A program made the translations under genes and the position numbers. Of a stretch of 64,000 nt of DNA, positions 1 through 9,013 are shown piece by piece. Position 1 is the first letter of the stretch. Each line of letters starts with the position of its first letter. Location: assembly GCF_900105735.1 (NCBI RefSeq), contig NZ_LT629793.1, forward strand, positions 868,001 to 932,000, written 5' to 3'. The stretch comes from Pseudomonas yamanorum (GTDB lineage Bacteria; Pseudomonadota; Gammaproteobacteria; Pseudomonadales; Pseudomonadaceae). The notes under the pieces were generated by a model that worked only from the letters and a program-made list of their open reading frames with translations, had not been told where the DNA came from and searched no databases.

Positions 1-1867
1 GTACCACGCCAACGGCCTGATCCAACAGGAAACCAGCTTTGATGGGCGCCGTACTGCCTATGTCTACGACCTCGCCGGGCATCTGCTGGAAAAGACCGAG
101 TACGGCGACGATGGCAGTCAGCTGGTTACCGGTTATGCGCGCGATGCGGCCGGGCGCCTCGTAAGAAAAACCCTGCCTGACGGCAGCAGCGTCAATTACA
201 CCTACGACCGCCTCGGCAACCTCCTCAGCGTCGACGACGGCCACTGGCCGCTGCACTACGAATACGACCTGCAAAACCGCCTCACTGCCGAGCACCAGGG
301 CTGGGGCACCTTGCGCTATGGCTACGACGAATGCGGCCAACTCAACTACCTGCGCCTGCCCGACAACAACCGCCTGGCCTTCCACCACGACAAAGGTGGC
401 GACCTCGGCACCGTCGAACTCAACGGCAACCTGCTCACCTCGCACCTGTTCAAATCCGGCCGCGAGCACCAACGCCAGCAAGGCCAACTCCTCAGCCACT
501 ACCGCTACGACGACCAGGGCCGCCTGCACGCCCACGCCATCACCCAACAGGAACAACGCCACCAGCGCCGCCAGTACGACTACGACAAACGCGGCAACCT
601 CACCCGCATCCTCGACACCCGCAAAGGCCAGCACGACTACCACTATGACCCACTCGACCGCCTGACCCGCGCCAACCACTCGCACGACGTGCAGGAACGC
701 TTCGTCCACGACCCAGCGGGCAACCTGCTGATGCAAGACCGCGTCGGGCCAAGCGTCGTCAAAGGCAACCGGCTGTTGATGCAAGGCGACCGTCATTACG
801 ACTACGACGCCTTCGGCAACCTCCTGCGCGAACGCCGGGGCCGCGCTCAACAACTGGTCACCGAATACCGCTACGACTGCCAGCACCGGCTGATTGCCGT
901 CACCCAACCCGACGGCACCCAAGCCAGCTACCGCTACGATCCTTTTGATCGGCGCGTCGCAAAAGTCGTGAACGGTCAAACTACCGAATTCTTCTGGCAA
1001 GGCGACGCACTGATCGCCGAACACAACGCCGATCACCACCAAAGCTATATCTACGAACTCAACAGCTTCCGCCCGTTAGCGCTGCTCAAAGGCTACGGCC
1101 CGGAAGACGTAAAACCCTTCCACTACCAACTCGACCACCTCGGTACCCCGCAGGAACTCACCGCGCCCGACGGCGAAATCGTTTGGTCCGCCCATTACCG
1201 CGCCTACGGCCAAATCGCGAAGCTGGACGTCAACACCCTCACCAACCCGCTGCGCTTCCAGGGCCAATACTTCGACCCGGAAAGCGGGCTGCACTACAAC
1301 CGCCATCGCTACTACAATCCGGACATTGGCCGCTACCTGACGCCCGATCCCGTGAAGCTGGCGGGTGGGCTAAACGGATACCAGTACGTGCCCAGCCCGA
1401 CGGGGTGGGTAGATCCGTTGGGGTTGAGCTGTAAAGCTACAGCCTGCCCAGGCCAAATAGTCGCCGATGGGCCTTATAGCGAAATTGTTCCTGGTGGAGG
1501 TTTAGCTGCTCACGAAGCTGCCGGAGGACATTTGATGCAAAAGCACATTGGTAGAACTGACCAACAACTGGCAACACGTCTTAAAAATGAGCCTCATGTG
1601 CCTACGGCATCTACCTTCCCTGATCGCGCGACAGCCGAGTCAGCCATATCAAGCGTGATAGCAGGCAACGAAACCAAAATAAATTCGTTCGTTAAAGGAA
1701 AGGACAAAAAAATTGTTATTACTCAAAAGTCTCCTCAACCAGTTGGAACCAGCCTGAAGCGAGGTGCAAAAACAACCGTCCCCGGACGGGAGATCTACCT
1801 GATTTTGTACAAAGATAAAAGCATGCCCGATGGCTATAGAATTCAGACCGGATATCCGAATCCATGA
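1..1867 (+). CDS. Rhs family polymorphic toxin with RNase A-like C-terminal domain (5' end outside window)
   Basis: The frame is open from the left edge (reading from base 2) and continues upstream. It is rich in YD repeats such as YDRLGNL, YDPLDRL and YDAFGNLL. The Rhs core runs from HYQLDHLGTP to SGLHYNRHRYYNPDIGRYLTPDP and ends at DPLGL (about base 1430), the usual junction between the conserved shell and a variable toxin tip. The tip (about 1435-1864) resembles the CdiA-CT RNase A-like family. It has a His (codon 1544) and an Arg 11 residues later (codon 1577), and it ends with T-G-Y (codons 1847-1855). From memory, that is the spacing of the catalytic His/Arg and Thr-x-Tyr residues of the Yersinia kristensenii CdiA toxin. 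The expected role is a delivered RNase used in competition. The tip is visibly more AT-rich than the shell, as expected for an exchanged module. Confidence 0.88.
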   Translation, partial: YHANGLIQQETSFDGRRTAYVYDLAGHLLEKTEYGDDGSQLVTGYARDAAGRLVRKTLPDGSSVNYTYDRLGNLLSVDDGHWPLHYEYDLQNRLTAEHQGWGTLRYGYDECGQLNYLRLPDNNRLAFHHDKGGDLGTVELNGNLLTSHLFKSGREHQRQQGQLLSHYRYDDQGRLHAHAITQQEQRHQRRQYDYDKRGNLTRILDTRKGQHDYHYDPLDRLTRANHSHDVQERFVHDPAGNLLMQDRVGPSVVKGNRLLMQGDRHYDYDAFGNLLRERRGRAQQLVTEYRYDCQHRLIAVTQPDGTQASYRYDPFDRRVAKVVNGQTTEFFWQGDALIAEHNADHHQSYIYELNSFRPLALLKGYGPEDVKPFHYQLDHLGTPQELTAPDGEIVWSAHYRAYGQIAKLDVNTLTNPLRFQGQYFDPESGLHYNRHRYYNPDIGRYLTPDPVKLAGGLNGYQYVPSPTGWVDPLGLSCKATACPGQIVADGPYSEIVPGGGLAAHEAAGGHLMQKHIGRTDQQLATRLKNEPHVPTASTFPDRATAESAISSVIAGNETKINSFVKGKDKKIVITQKSPQPVGTSLKRGAKTTVPGREIYLILYKDKSMPDGYRIQTGYPNP

Positions 1868-2166
1868 ATAAAGATTATTCACAGCTGCAGCAACTTCTCG
1901 CGGGTTACTTCAATCAGGATTGGGTTGATGAGTTTGATAGTGCGGACGATGTGATCCTAAGCTTTATAACTGAATCCTCAACAGAGACCTTTAAAACCGC
2001 ACACCTTGAGTTAAAAGCTCTTTTACATGCCAACAAGACGGAGCAAGCGTTACAGCATTTTTTATTCTCAGATATTGGCTGTGGCTACTATTATCCTCAC
2101 GATTGGAAAAGCGGGAAATTGTGGCTGGAGCACATTGACGCGCTTTTCAACCAAAGAGGCGAATAA
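1864..2166 (+). CDS. Immunity protein of the Rhs toxin, CdiI_2-like
   Basis: This 100-aa acidic protein starts inside the toxin stop codon (ATGA overlap), the arrangement expected for a cognate toxin/immunity pair. Residues such as LQQLLAGYFNQDWVDEFDS near the N-terminus and WLEHIDALF near the C-terminus resemble the CdiI_2 family of contact-dependent-inhibition immunity proteins (recalled similarity, not searched). It probably binds and blocks the RNase A-like tip in the cytoplasm. Like the toxin tip, it is AT-richer than the flanking DNA. A weak inverted repeat (AGAAGG/CCTTCT, about 2191-2219) follows and may terminate transcription. Confidence 0.75.
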   Translation: MNKDYSQLQQLLAGYFNQDWVDEFDSADDVILSFITESSTETFKTAHLELKALLHANKTEQALQHFLFSDIGCGYYYPHDWKSGKLWLEHIDALFNQRGE

Positions 2167-2226
2167 CTTCGATCTTTTAAGATATTTATAATGAAGAAGG
2201 TACTCGGAAAGCCCCTTCTTCCTCCC

Positions 2227-3180
2227 CTACCCCACCTGCTGCAACCGCCCCGCCCGAAAATCCTTCGGCGACACTTCGAACTGTTTCTTGAATGACCGAC
2301 TAAAGTGCGCCGAATCCGTAAACCCCCACTTATACGCAATCGACGTAATCGACTCACTGCGCAAAAACGGGTTGGTCAGATCATCCGCACTGCGCTTCAA
2401 CCGCGCCCGCTGGATATACCGGCACACACTGTCATCCTGTTCCTCAAACAACCGATACAAATGCCTTACCGAGATGTTCAACCGACTCGCCAACCCCACC
2501 GGGCTCAACCCTGGCTGGGTTAACGACTCATCAATCACCTTCTGCACATAGCTGCGCAGATTGCTGCCCTGCAACCCGCCACAATCGTCCCGCTCATCAT
2601 CTTCCTGCTCAAACGCCGACCCCAGCAGCGAGACAAACGCCGATTGCAACGCCTGCCCCTCGCCGACCGCGCCTTCGCCGTTCAACGCGTCTTTGCACAG
2701 TTGGTCCATCAGCACATGCAACATGCGCCCGCAGGCTTTGCTTGAGGATATTTTGCCGAAGGTCTTGGGCTGGTTGCCGAACTGTTTGCACACCTCTGCG
2801 CGGGACAAGGACAGTGAGGCATGTTCGATCAGTCCGAACGGGGTGATGTCGATGGAGCCCACCGAGTCCATCAAAAGTAATTCGCCGGGGGCGAGTTGCA
2901 CGCTCTGGCCGTTTTGGGTGATCTGGCAGTAGCCGCTGCGCTGGCTGACGAGGAAACAGTTCTGGTCGTCATCGTGGTCGGCGCGGGCTTTGGGGCGCTT
3001 GATCAGGCCGGCGTTGGTGCGCAAGTTGGCCAGGGGCAAACCGCCGCGGGAAAAGGTGGTGATATTACCGATGAACAACGAGCGGTTGAAGGCCAGTTCT
3101 GTGTCGAAGTGACCGCAAACCGCGCGCAGATCCCGGGTCCAGCGGTCCAGCCCGTCTTGCCCAATCTGTTGCATGCTCAT
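2227..3180 (-). CDS. AraC-family transcriptional regulator, FeaR-like
   Basis: A 317-aa regulator. The C-terminal AraC HTH spans about residues 220-310 (SVRHLYRLFEEQ, then ITSIAYKWGFTDSAHFSRSFKKQF). The N-terminal segment (WTRDLRAVCGHFDTEL) resembles FeaR, the activator of phenylacetaldehyde dehydrogenase and amine oxidase genes. I chose the ATG at 3180 because AGGTGG lies 8 nt upstream; the frame also runs further upstream without a ribosome-binding site. It lies downstream of, and in the same orientation as, the DUF3156-like gene and the permease. It probably controls the surrounding aromatic catabolic genes, including the divergent pair around 8.9 kb. Confidence 0.75.
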   Translation of the reverse strand: MSMQQIGQDGLDRWTRDLRAVCGHFDTELAFNRSLFIGNITTFSRGGLPLANLRTNAGLIKRPKARADHDDDQNCFLVSQRSGYCQITQNGQSVQLAPGELLLMDSVGSIDITPFGLIEHASLSLSRAEVCKQFGNQPKTFGKISSSKACGRMLHVLMDQLCKDALNGEGAVGEGQALQSAFVSLLGSAFEQEDDERDDCGGLQGSNLRSYVQKVIDESLTQPGLSPVGLASRLNISVRHLYRLFEEQDDSVCRYIQRARLKRSADDLTNPFLRSESITSIAYKWGFTDSAHFSRSFKKQFEVSPKDFRAGRLQQVG

Positions 3181-3297
3181 GGTAGTTTCCACCTTGGCTT
3201 TTTGTTTTTGTCGGGCAATAGTTAACATGTTATCTATATGCGCGCAACAAGTACGTGTCTGCCAAGGTGGTTGCACTATTGATGCCAGATCCTGCGG

Positions 3298-3918
3298 TCA
3301 GTGGGCCTGTAATGCGCGCTGAAAACCGCTCAAGGCGTCCAGCAGCCAGGCACGTTGATCGCTGCTCAAGGCGATATAGCGCCGGAACGCCGGCATGCGA
3401 TTGACCACCTCGCTGCCGCCCATATGCTCAAGCCGCACGCACCACTGGTGATCCACCAGGTCGATGCGCAGGCGCTTGAAGTCCAGCGGCATCAAGGCGC
3501 GATACAACGCACTGCCCTCCTGCAACTCGGCTTGCAGAACGCCTGACACTTCCTTGTCTCCCGAGCGCTGCCGACAGCGGATTCCAGTGCGTCGGACGGC
3601 CCCGGTGTGGTGCAGTTCGAAGCTTGCCGTGCCCTGCTGCGAGGCAGGCAGGCGCAGTACGAATTCGGTCATCACCAGATGCATCAACAGCTGCGATTCG
3701 GTGCGTTCGACGATCTCCAGTTGCAATCCGAGCTCGTCCAGGGCCACCCGGGCCGTCGTCGGTCCGCACACCGCATAACCGGCGAGGCCAAGGTTGCGCC
3801 GCAGGTGTTCCAGCGTAACGCCGGGACGATAACCGGCAGGCGCGCGCCGGGCGCTGAACAGCTCAGACAGTTTTTGCAGCATGGCTGATATACCCGTTGT
3901 GCGGCTGACCTGGCTCAT
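3298..3918 (-). CDS. Conserved protein, DUF3156-like
   Basis: A 206-aa protein with no signal peptide or membrane segment visible. It resembles the DUF3156 family of pseudomonads from memory; function unknown. The start at 3918 is supported by AAGGAG 7 nt upstream and lies 56 nt inside the 3' end of the permease gene, so the two are probably translationally coupled. That link suggests a role connected with the permease substrate. I would not assign a function. Confidence 0.6.
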   Translation of the reverse strand: MSQVSRTTGISAMLQKLSELFSARRAPAGYRPGVTLEHLRRNLGLAGYAVCGPTTARVALDELGLQLEIVERTESQLLMHLVMTEFVLRLPASQQGTASFELHHTGAVRRTGIRCRQRSGDKEVSGVLQAELQEGSALYRALMPLDFKRLRIDLVDHQWCVRLEHMGGSEVVNRMPAFRRYIALSSDQRAWLLDALSGFQRALQAH

Positions 3919-5362
3919 GGGCGAACTCCTTGGCTAACACCTCCTCCACCGAGGCGGGCTTGAATGGATTGACCTTCTGCACCACCAGGGTCCAGAACAG
4001 CGCGTACGCCGCCGTGCAACCGAGCATCACGCCGAAGGGAATGTAGATGTCAGCAGGGTTCATCCCCGGCGGCGTGATAAACCACATGCCCAGCAGGATG
4101 CCGATGCTCGACAGAATCTGCGGCAGCGGAAAGAACGGCGAACGGTAGGCGCGAGGCAGATCCGGCCGGCGAATCCGCAGGATTACCACCGACAACGTCA
4201 CCAGCAGATAAGCAAAACTCCAGGCACACACGGCGGCCAATACCAGGTGCATGATGTTGTCGGTGTTGCCCCCCAGGTACAGCGCGTGCAGGCACGGAAT
4301 CAGCATCGCCACCAGGATGCACAGCAGCGGTGTCTTGAAGCGCGGGTGCAGGTAGGTGAAGACCTTGGGCAACGCGCCGTCGACCGCCATGCCGTACAGG
4401 ATCCGCGGTACACCGGCCATCAGGGTGTTGATGGTCGCAGCCCCGGCAAACAGGAAGCCGATGCCCAGCCACATCGGGCCGATGCTGCCCATCACCTGCT
4501 CGGCGAATTTCGGGATCGCCATCGGCGTATCCAGCAGGTGCACCCCGCCCGCCGCGTCGATCAATACGTTCTCCACCTGGCGCTTCATGGCGGCGCCGTA
4601 GATGAACATGCAGGTGGCCACCCCCAGCAACCCCAGCACCATGGCCTTGGGCATCACCTTGGCCGAGTTGCGCAGGTCCGGTGCCAGCGGCGTGACGAAC
4701 TCGCATCCGACGAACATGAACATCGCCATGCCCACCAGCGACAGGATGGTGATCAGGTCGGTGCCCACCAGGGATTCACCGAACCAGCCATCCAGCTGCA
4801 CCGCCGGGGCTGCGATCAGGCCCAGTACGCCGAATACCATCAGGGTGGTCCACATACCGAAGGTCAAGATGATCTCGGCCCGGCCGAACGCGCTCACACC
4901 AAACGCATTCAGCACCCCGAACACAATCACGAAGCCCACCCCGAGCAACCACGAACCACCGGCGGATTCCGCCAGGGTGTTGAGGTGCTCGAAGTTCACC
5001 AGCGCCATCACCCCGGACAGGATCGTCTCGGCGGTGCCGGCAAACACATGCACGATCAGGTACGCCGACAAGGTGCCGGTGATCGCAAAGAACCGGCCCA
5101 TGCCGCAGTTGATGTAGTCGTAGACCGAACCGGTGGTGGGCAGGATCGAGGCGGCTTCGGCGAAGGTGGTCGCCTGGGCCAGCATCATCACCACCGCGAT
5201 CAACATGGCCACCGCGAAGGCACTGCCGCCGATGCCAAACCCCATGGTTGCGGTGAGGATCACCGGGCTGGCCATGATCAGGCCAATGGTGCTCGCCAGC
5301 GCCGTGGGAAAGCCCACCGTGCCGCGTTTCAAGTGTTCGGTGAGCCGGTCGTTGATCGACAT
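3863..5362 (-). CDS. APC-family amino acid/amine permease
   Basis: A 499-aa inner-membrane protein with about 12 hydrophobic segments. Its N-terminal consensus region (GFPTALASTIGLIMASPVI) is typical of amino acid-polyamine-organocation carriers, which usually exchange or symport amino acids or amines. I chose the ATG at 5362 (MSINDRL) because GAGGA lies about 7 nt upstream; the upstream in-frame extension lacks a ribosome-binding site. It is divergent from the outer-membrane channel gene at 5580, with a 217-bp shared control region. The neighbouring aldehyde dehydrogenase and monooxygenase point to an aromatic amine or amino acid as substrate, which is inference. Confidence 0.8.
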   Translation of the reverse strand: MSINDRLTEHLKRGTVGFPTALASTIGLIMASPVILTATMGFGIGGSAFAVAMLIAVVMMLAQATTFAEAASILPTTGSVYDYINCGMGRFFAITGTLSAYLIVHVFAGTAETILSGVMALVNFEHLNTLAESAGGSWLLGVGFVIVFGVLNAFGVSAFGRAEIILTFGMWTTLMVFGVLGLIAAPAVQLDGWFGESLVGTDLITILSLVGMAMFMFVGCEFVTPLAPDLRNSAKVMPKAMVLGLLGVATCMFIYGAAMKRQVENVLIDAAGGVHLLDTPMAIPKFAEQVMGSIGPMWLGIGFLFAGAATINTLMAGVPRILYGMAVDGALPKVFTYLHPRFKTPLLCILVAMLIPCLHALYLGGNTDNIMHLVLAAVCAWSFAYLLVTLSVVILRIRRPDLPRAYRSPFFPLPQILSSIGILLGMWFITPPGMNPADIYIPFGVMLGCTAAYALFWTLVVQKVNPFKPASVEEVLAKEFAHEPGQPHNGYISHAAKTV

Positions 5363-5579
5363 GGTGCAGATCCTCAAGAAGCGGATTTTTAGAAGTATTG
5401 GCACTCTGCGCCCCGCCCTGGCTGATCGTCTTGCTCCTGGCTGCCGCCGGTTTTGTTGCTGCCTGCCACTGTCCCGCCGCTGGCGACCAGGGTCAATTAC
5501 CTGGCACGCAGGGGAAAGACTTGGCGCGGTGGCGCTCGCCCTAATGCTCCCTCAATTCACCTTGTTGGGGACTATAACA

Positions 5580-6908
5580 ATGCAGCACACACAACAAACC
5601 CGTCACCTGTACAGGGCCATCAGCCTGGGCATCGCGCTGATGGTCATCGACTCATCGGCCCAGGCGTTTGAGCTGTATGCCGATGACGACACCAAGGTCA
5701 CCGGCAATTTCCTCGCGGTGTACGGCATGTTCAACAGCCGCAAAAACTATGACGGCACTACCGGCGGTTCCACCTGGCGTGAAGGTTTCATCAAGTATGG
5801 CTTGAGCGTTGACCAGCGCTTCGGTGCCCTGGGCAGCCTGTATGGCACGGCCAACCTGGTCAGCTCCGGCACCTGGGGCGAGGGTGATGCGTCGGGCGTG
5901 ACCACCGGCAGCGAGCGCACCACCAAGTTCGACGAAGCCTTCGCTGGCTGGCGCTCGGGGGAACTGTTTCCGGCGCTGGGCAAGGATGGGGTGGACCTGT
6001 CGTTCGGCCGCCAGATCATCATGCTCGGCGACGGTTTCATCATCAACGACGACGGCCCGAACCTGGGCAAGGGCGTGGATGACGGCAAGTTCAACCGGGG
6101 CGGCGCGTACTACATCGCCGCGCGCCACGCCTTCGATCAAACCGCCGTGTTACGCCTGGGGGGCAAGGACGGCGTGCATGGCAGCGTGATGTGGATCAAG
6201 TCCGACAACCGCGCCCAGGCCAATACCGAAATTGCCGCCGGCACCCTGGACTACACCGCCGCGCCGGGCACCGTGGGATTGACCTATATCCATGGGATCA
6301 GCGTCGATAATCGTTATGCCAATGACCTGCAAAAACAGCGCGCCGGGATGAACATCTACAGCCTGCGGGGCGCCGGCAATGCCGGGATCGAGAACGCGCA
6401 TTTTTCCTTTGAATACGCCTGGCAGGACAAGGACGCCGGCCCGGAAAAGGCCTGGTACACCGAGGCCGGTTATACCTTCGCCGCGCTGCCGTGGTCGCCG
6501 GACCTGACCTACCGCTACAGCCGCTATTCGAAAAACTGGGACGCGATGTTCTCGGGCTTCAACCGTGGCTATGGCACTTGGGTGCAGGGCGAAGTGGCTG
6601 GCAATTACTCGGGGCCGTTCAATACCAACACCGAGGTGCAGCACGTGGCGTTAAAGATCAAGCCGCTGGACAGCGTGACCGTCGGCGCGCTGTTCTTCGA
6701 TTACAAGACGTTGAGCAAGGGCGGCATGCTCAACCTCGATGGGCGCGAACTGGACCTGTACGCGGAGTGGGCGGTGAACGAACACCTGATCGTCACGCCG
6801 CTGTTGGGCCTGTACAAGCCCAACAAGGATGAGAGCAACGGCGGCAACCAGGTGGGTGGCAATGGCACCAACGTTTATAGCCAAGTCACCGTGGCAGTGC
6901 CGTTCTAA
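5580..6908 (+). CDS. Outer-membrane beta-barrel channel (porin-like)
   Basis: A 442-aa precursor. It begins with a signal peptide (MQHTQQTRHLYRAISLGIAL, cleavage near SSAQA-FE). Alternating aromatic/polar strands follow, and it ends in a C-terminal Phe (TVAVPF), as expected for BamA-assembled barrels. I chose the ATG at 5580 because GGGGA lies 8 nt upstream and a signal peptide follows at once. It does not look like classical OprD and may belong to a Pseudomonas-specific porin group. Being divergent from the APC permease, it probably supplies the outer-membrane step for the same substrate. Confidence 0.75.
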   Translation: MQHTQQTRHLYRAISLGIALMVIDSSAQAFELYADDDTKVTGNFLAVYGMFNSRKNYDGTTGGSTWREGFIKYGLSVDQRFGALGSLYGTANLVSSGTWGEGDASGVTTGSERTTKFDEAFAGWRSGELFPALGKDGVDLSFGRQIIMLGDGFIINDDGPNLGKGVDDGKFNRGGAYYIAARHAFDQTAVLRLGGKDGVHGSVMWIKSDNRAQANTEIAAGTLDYTAAPGTVGLTYIHGISVDNRYANDLQKQRAGMNIYSLRGAGNAGIENAHFSFEYAWQDKDAGPEKAWYTEAGYTFAALPWSPDLTYRYSRYSKNWDAMFSGFNRGYGTWVQGEVAGNYSGPFNTNTEVQHVALKIKPLDSVTVGALFFDYKTLSKGGMLNLDGRELDLYAEWAVNEHLIVTPLLGLYKPNKDESNGGNQVGGNGTNVYSQVTVAVPF

Positions 6909-6937
6909 CGCAGATGCAATGAGCTAATGAAGATCAA

Positions 6938-7027
6938 ATGTGGGAGCTGGCTTGCCTGCGATGCAGACACCTCGGTACATCAGAGACACCGCGGTGATGC
7001 CATCGCAGGCAAGCCAGCTCCCACATT
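6938..7027. repeat. REP/BIME palindrome
   Basis: An inverted pair of Pseudomonas REP sequences: GTGGGAGCTGGCTTGCCTGC on one arm and its reverse complement (GCAGGCAAGCCAGCTCCCAC) on the other, with the linker between. It lies between the porin gene and the convergent flavin reductase gene, a typical transcript-end position. The same unit recurs at 12389, 23102 and 38963. Confidence 0.92.
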
Positions 7028-7061
7028 CAAGCGGCATCAATCCTCGATAGAGGTGTTCGCC

Positions 7062-7592
<531 letters not shown>

Positions 7593-7615
7593 TTATTGTG
7601 ATGGCCGGGTCGGCT

Positions 7616-8785
7616 TCAAATCATGCTCGGATCAGGCTCAAGCCCCATCAGCTCACGCCCCAGAATCTGCGCGCACACGTCGTAATCGGTGTACGCATGG
7701 GCGCCAGTCATATGGGAATCGCGGAACAGGCGCTGCATTTCGTTGTGCTCGAACCACGCGTTGCCACCGGCGGCCTCGAACAAGCGGTCCACCGCCTGGA
7801 TGCACATCTTGGTGGCGTATGCCTGGTTGGTGCGCCAGAACGCCAGGGTCTCGCGGCTCGGGTAACGGTGCTGTTCGCTGTGTTCAGCATGTTCCTGCCA
7901 GGTCTTTTCCAGGAACGCCCGGGCGGCGGCTACCTGGTGGGTCGACTCCGCCAGGCGCATCAACGCCGGGGTCGCGGCCCCCACCGCCGCGCCGGTGTAG
8001 GCACGTACGCGGGTCTTGGTTTTCTCGCGGAACACCTCAAGCATGCGCTCGGCCACGCCCAGGCTGACGGTGGAAAAACCGCTGGCGAAATACGGACGGT
8101 ACGGCGAGTAGAAAATCTTGCTGTCGGGGTACAAACCGAAACCAGCGGACTTACCTTCCATCATGTCCTTGGCTTTCTGGATGCGGTGTTCGGGCACCAA
8201 TACGTTGTCGATGATCAGGGTCTTGGTGCCGCTGCCTTTCATGCCGGCGGCGAACCAGTCATCGCGAATCTGATAGTCACTGCGTGGCAACACCGCGAAG
8301 CAGTAATCCTGAGTCCCTTCGGTATTTTTACGACGGAACCCGACAATCGCCCACTCGGCGTGATCGCAACCGCTGCTCCAGCCCATTTCACCGCTGAACA
8401 GCACACCCCCTTCAACGTCTTCAGTGCGGCCAAACGGCGCGATGCTGCTACTGGCCGTGGCGTTCGGGTTATCGCCCCAGACTTCCTGCTGCAACTTCGC
8501 GGAAAACAGCGCCAGTTGATGGCTGTGGGTGCACAAGAGGCTCATGGCCCAGGCGGTGCTGGCACAGGCGCCGGCGAGCAAGGCGATGCAGTCGGCAAAT
8601 TGCGGCAGGGAGATTTCCATGCCGCCAAAGGGTTTGGGTTGAAAGGCACGGTGCATGCCGATGCTCTTGAGCAGCGCAATGTTCTCGTCGGGAACCTTGC
8701 GGTCCTGCTCGGCCTGAAAGGCATTGGCAGCGATGGTCGGCAGAATCGCCTTGAGGTCTTCGAGGAGCGGGTTTGGCTTTTTCAT
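7616..8785 (-). CDS. Flavin-dependent monooxygenase, acyl-CoA dehydrogenase fold (HsaA / IacA / HPA-hydroxylase C2 type)
   Basis: A 389-aa protein with the acyl-CoA dehydrogenase fold: N-terminal helical domain (PKPFGGMEISLPQFADCIALLA), a middle beta domain (GMKGSGTKTLIIDNVLVPEHR) and a C-terminal helical domain ending LGRELMG. In this group the enzymes hydroxylate aromatics using reduced flavin from a separate reductase, encoded here just downstream. Candidate substrates are a hydroxyphenylacetate or indole-acetate type compound; sequence alone does not decide. It is divergent from the aldehyde dehydrogenase gene and shares its 228-bp control region. Confidence 0.8.
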   Translation of the reverse strand: MKKPNPLLEDLKAILPTIAANAFQAEQDRKVPDENIALLKSIGMHRAFQPKPFGGMEISLPQFADCIALLAGACASTAWAMSLLCTHSHQLALFSAKLQQEVWGDNPNATASSSIAPFGRTEDVEGGVLFSGEMGWSSGCDHAEWAIVGFRRKNTEGTQDYCFAVLPRSDYQIRDDWFAAGMKGSGTKTLIIDNVLVPEHRIQKAKDMMEGKSAGFGLYPDSKIFYSPYRPYFASGFSTVSLGVAERMLEVFREKTKTRVRAYTGAAVGAATPALMRLAESTHQVAAARAFLEKTWQEHAEHSEQHRYPSRETLAFWRTNQAYATKMCIQAVDRLFEAAGGNAWFEHNEMQRLFRDSHMTGAHAYTDYDVCAQILGRELMGLEPDPSMI

Positions 8786-8884
8786 GGACGGCCCTGCTTA
8801 TTATTGGATGTCCGGCTGGCGTTCCAAAGCAACGAACGACGCTGGATGTGGGGCCAGTATGGAGCCGGCGATCACACCGGAAAA

Positions 8885-8919
8885 TGCACCTTCCACAGCC
8901 AAGATTGCACTTTCCACAG
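8885..8919. promoter_or_regulatory. Candidate AraC-type operator: direct repeat with 21-bp period
   Basis: TGCACCTTCCACAG (8885-8898) is repeated as TGCACTTTCCACAG (8906-8919), 13 of 14 bases identical, start-to-start distance 21 bp. Two helically phased direct repeats are the normal binding arrangement of AraC-family dimers. The repeat lies between the divergent monooxygenase and aldehyde dehydrogenase genes. The FeaR-like regulator at 2227-3180 is the obvious candidate ligand. Confidence 0.65.
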
Positions 8920-9013
8920 GCCTGGCAGCCACAGACATATCGCCCGGCAGGCATAGACAAGCCTGGCCCGGCGGCGCTGGTTAACCTCGGGCTTTTGCGA
9001 GCAGGAAATTCCC

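Noticed and set aside
4247..5392. Long plus-strand open frame opposite the APC permease (and similar long frames opposite most genes)
   Set aside because: High GC3 leaves antisense frames open. The His/Gln/Arg-rich composition and the clear gene on the other strand mark it as a shadow.
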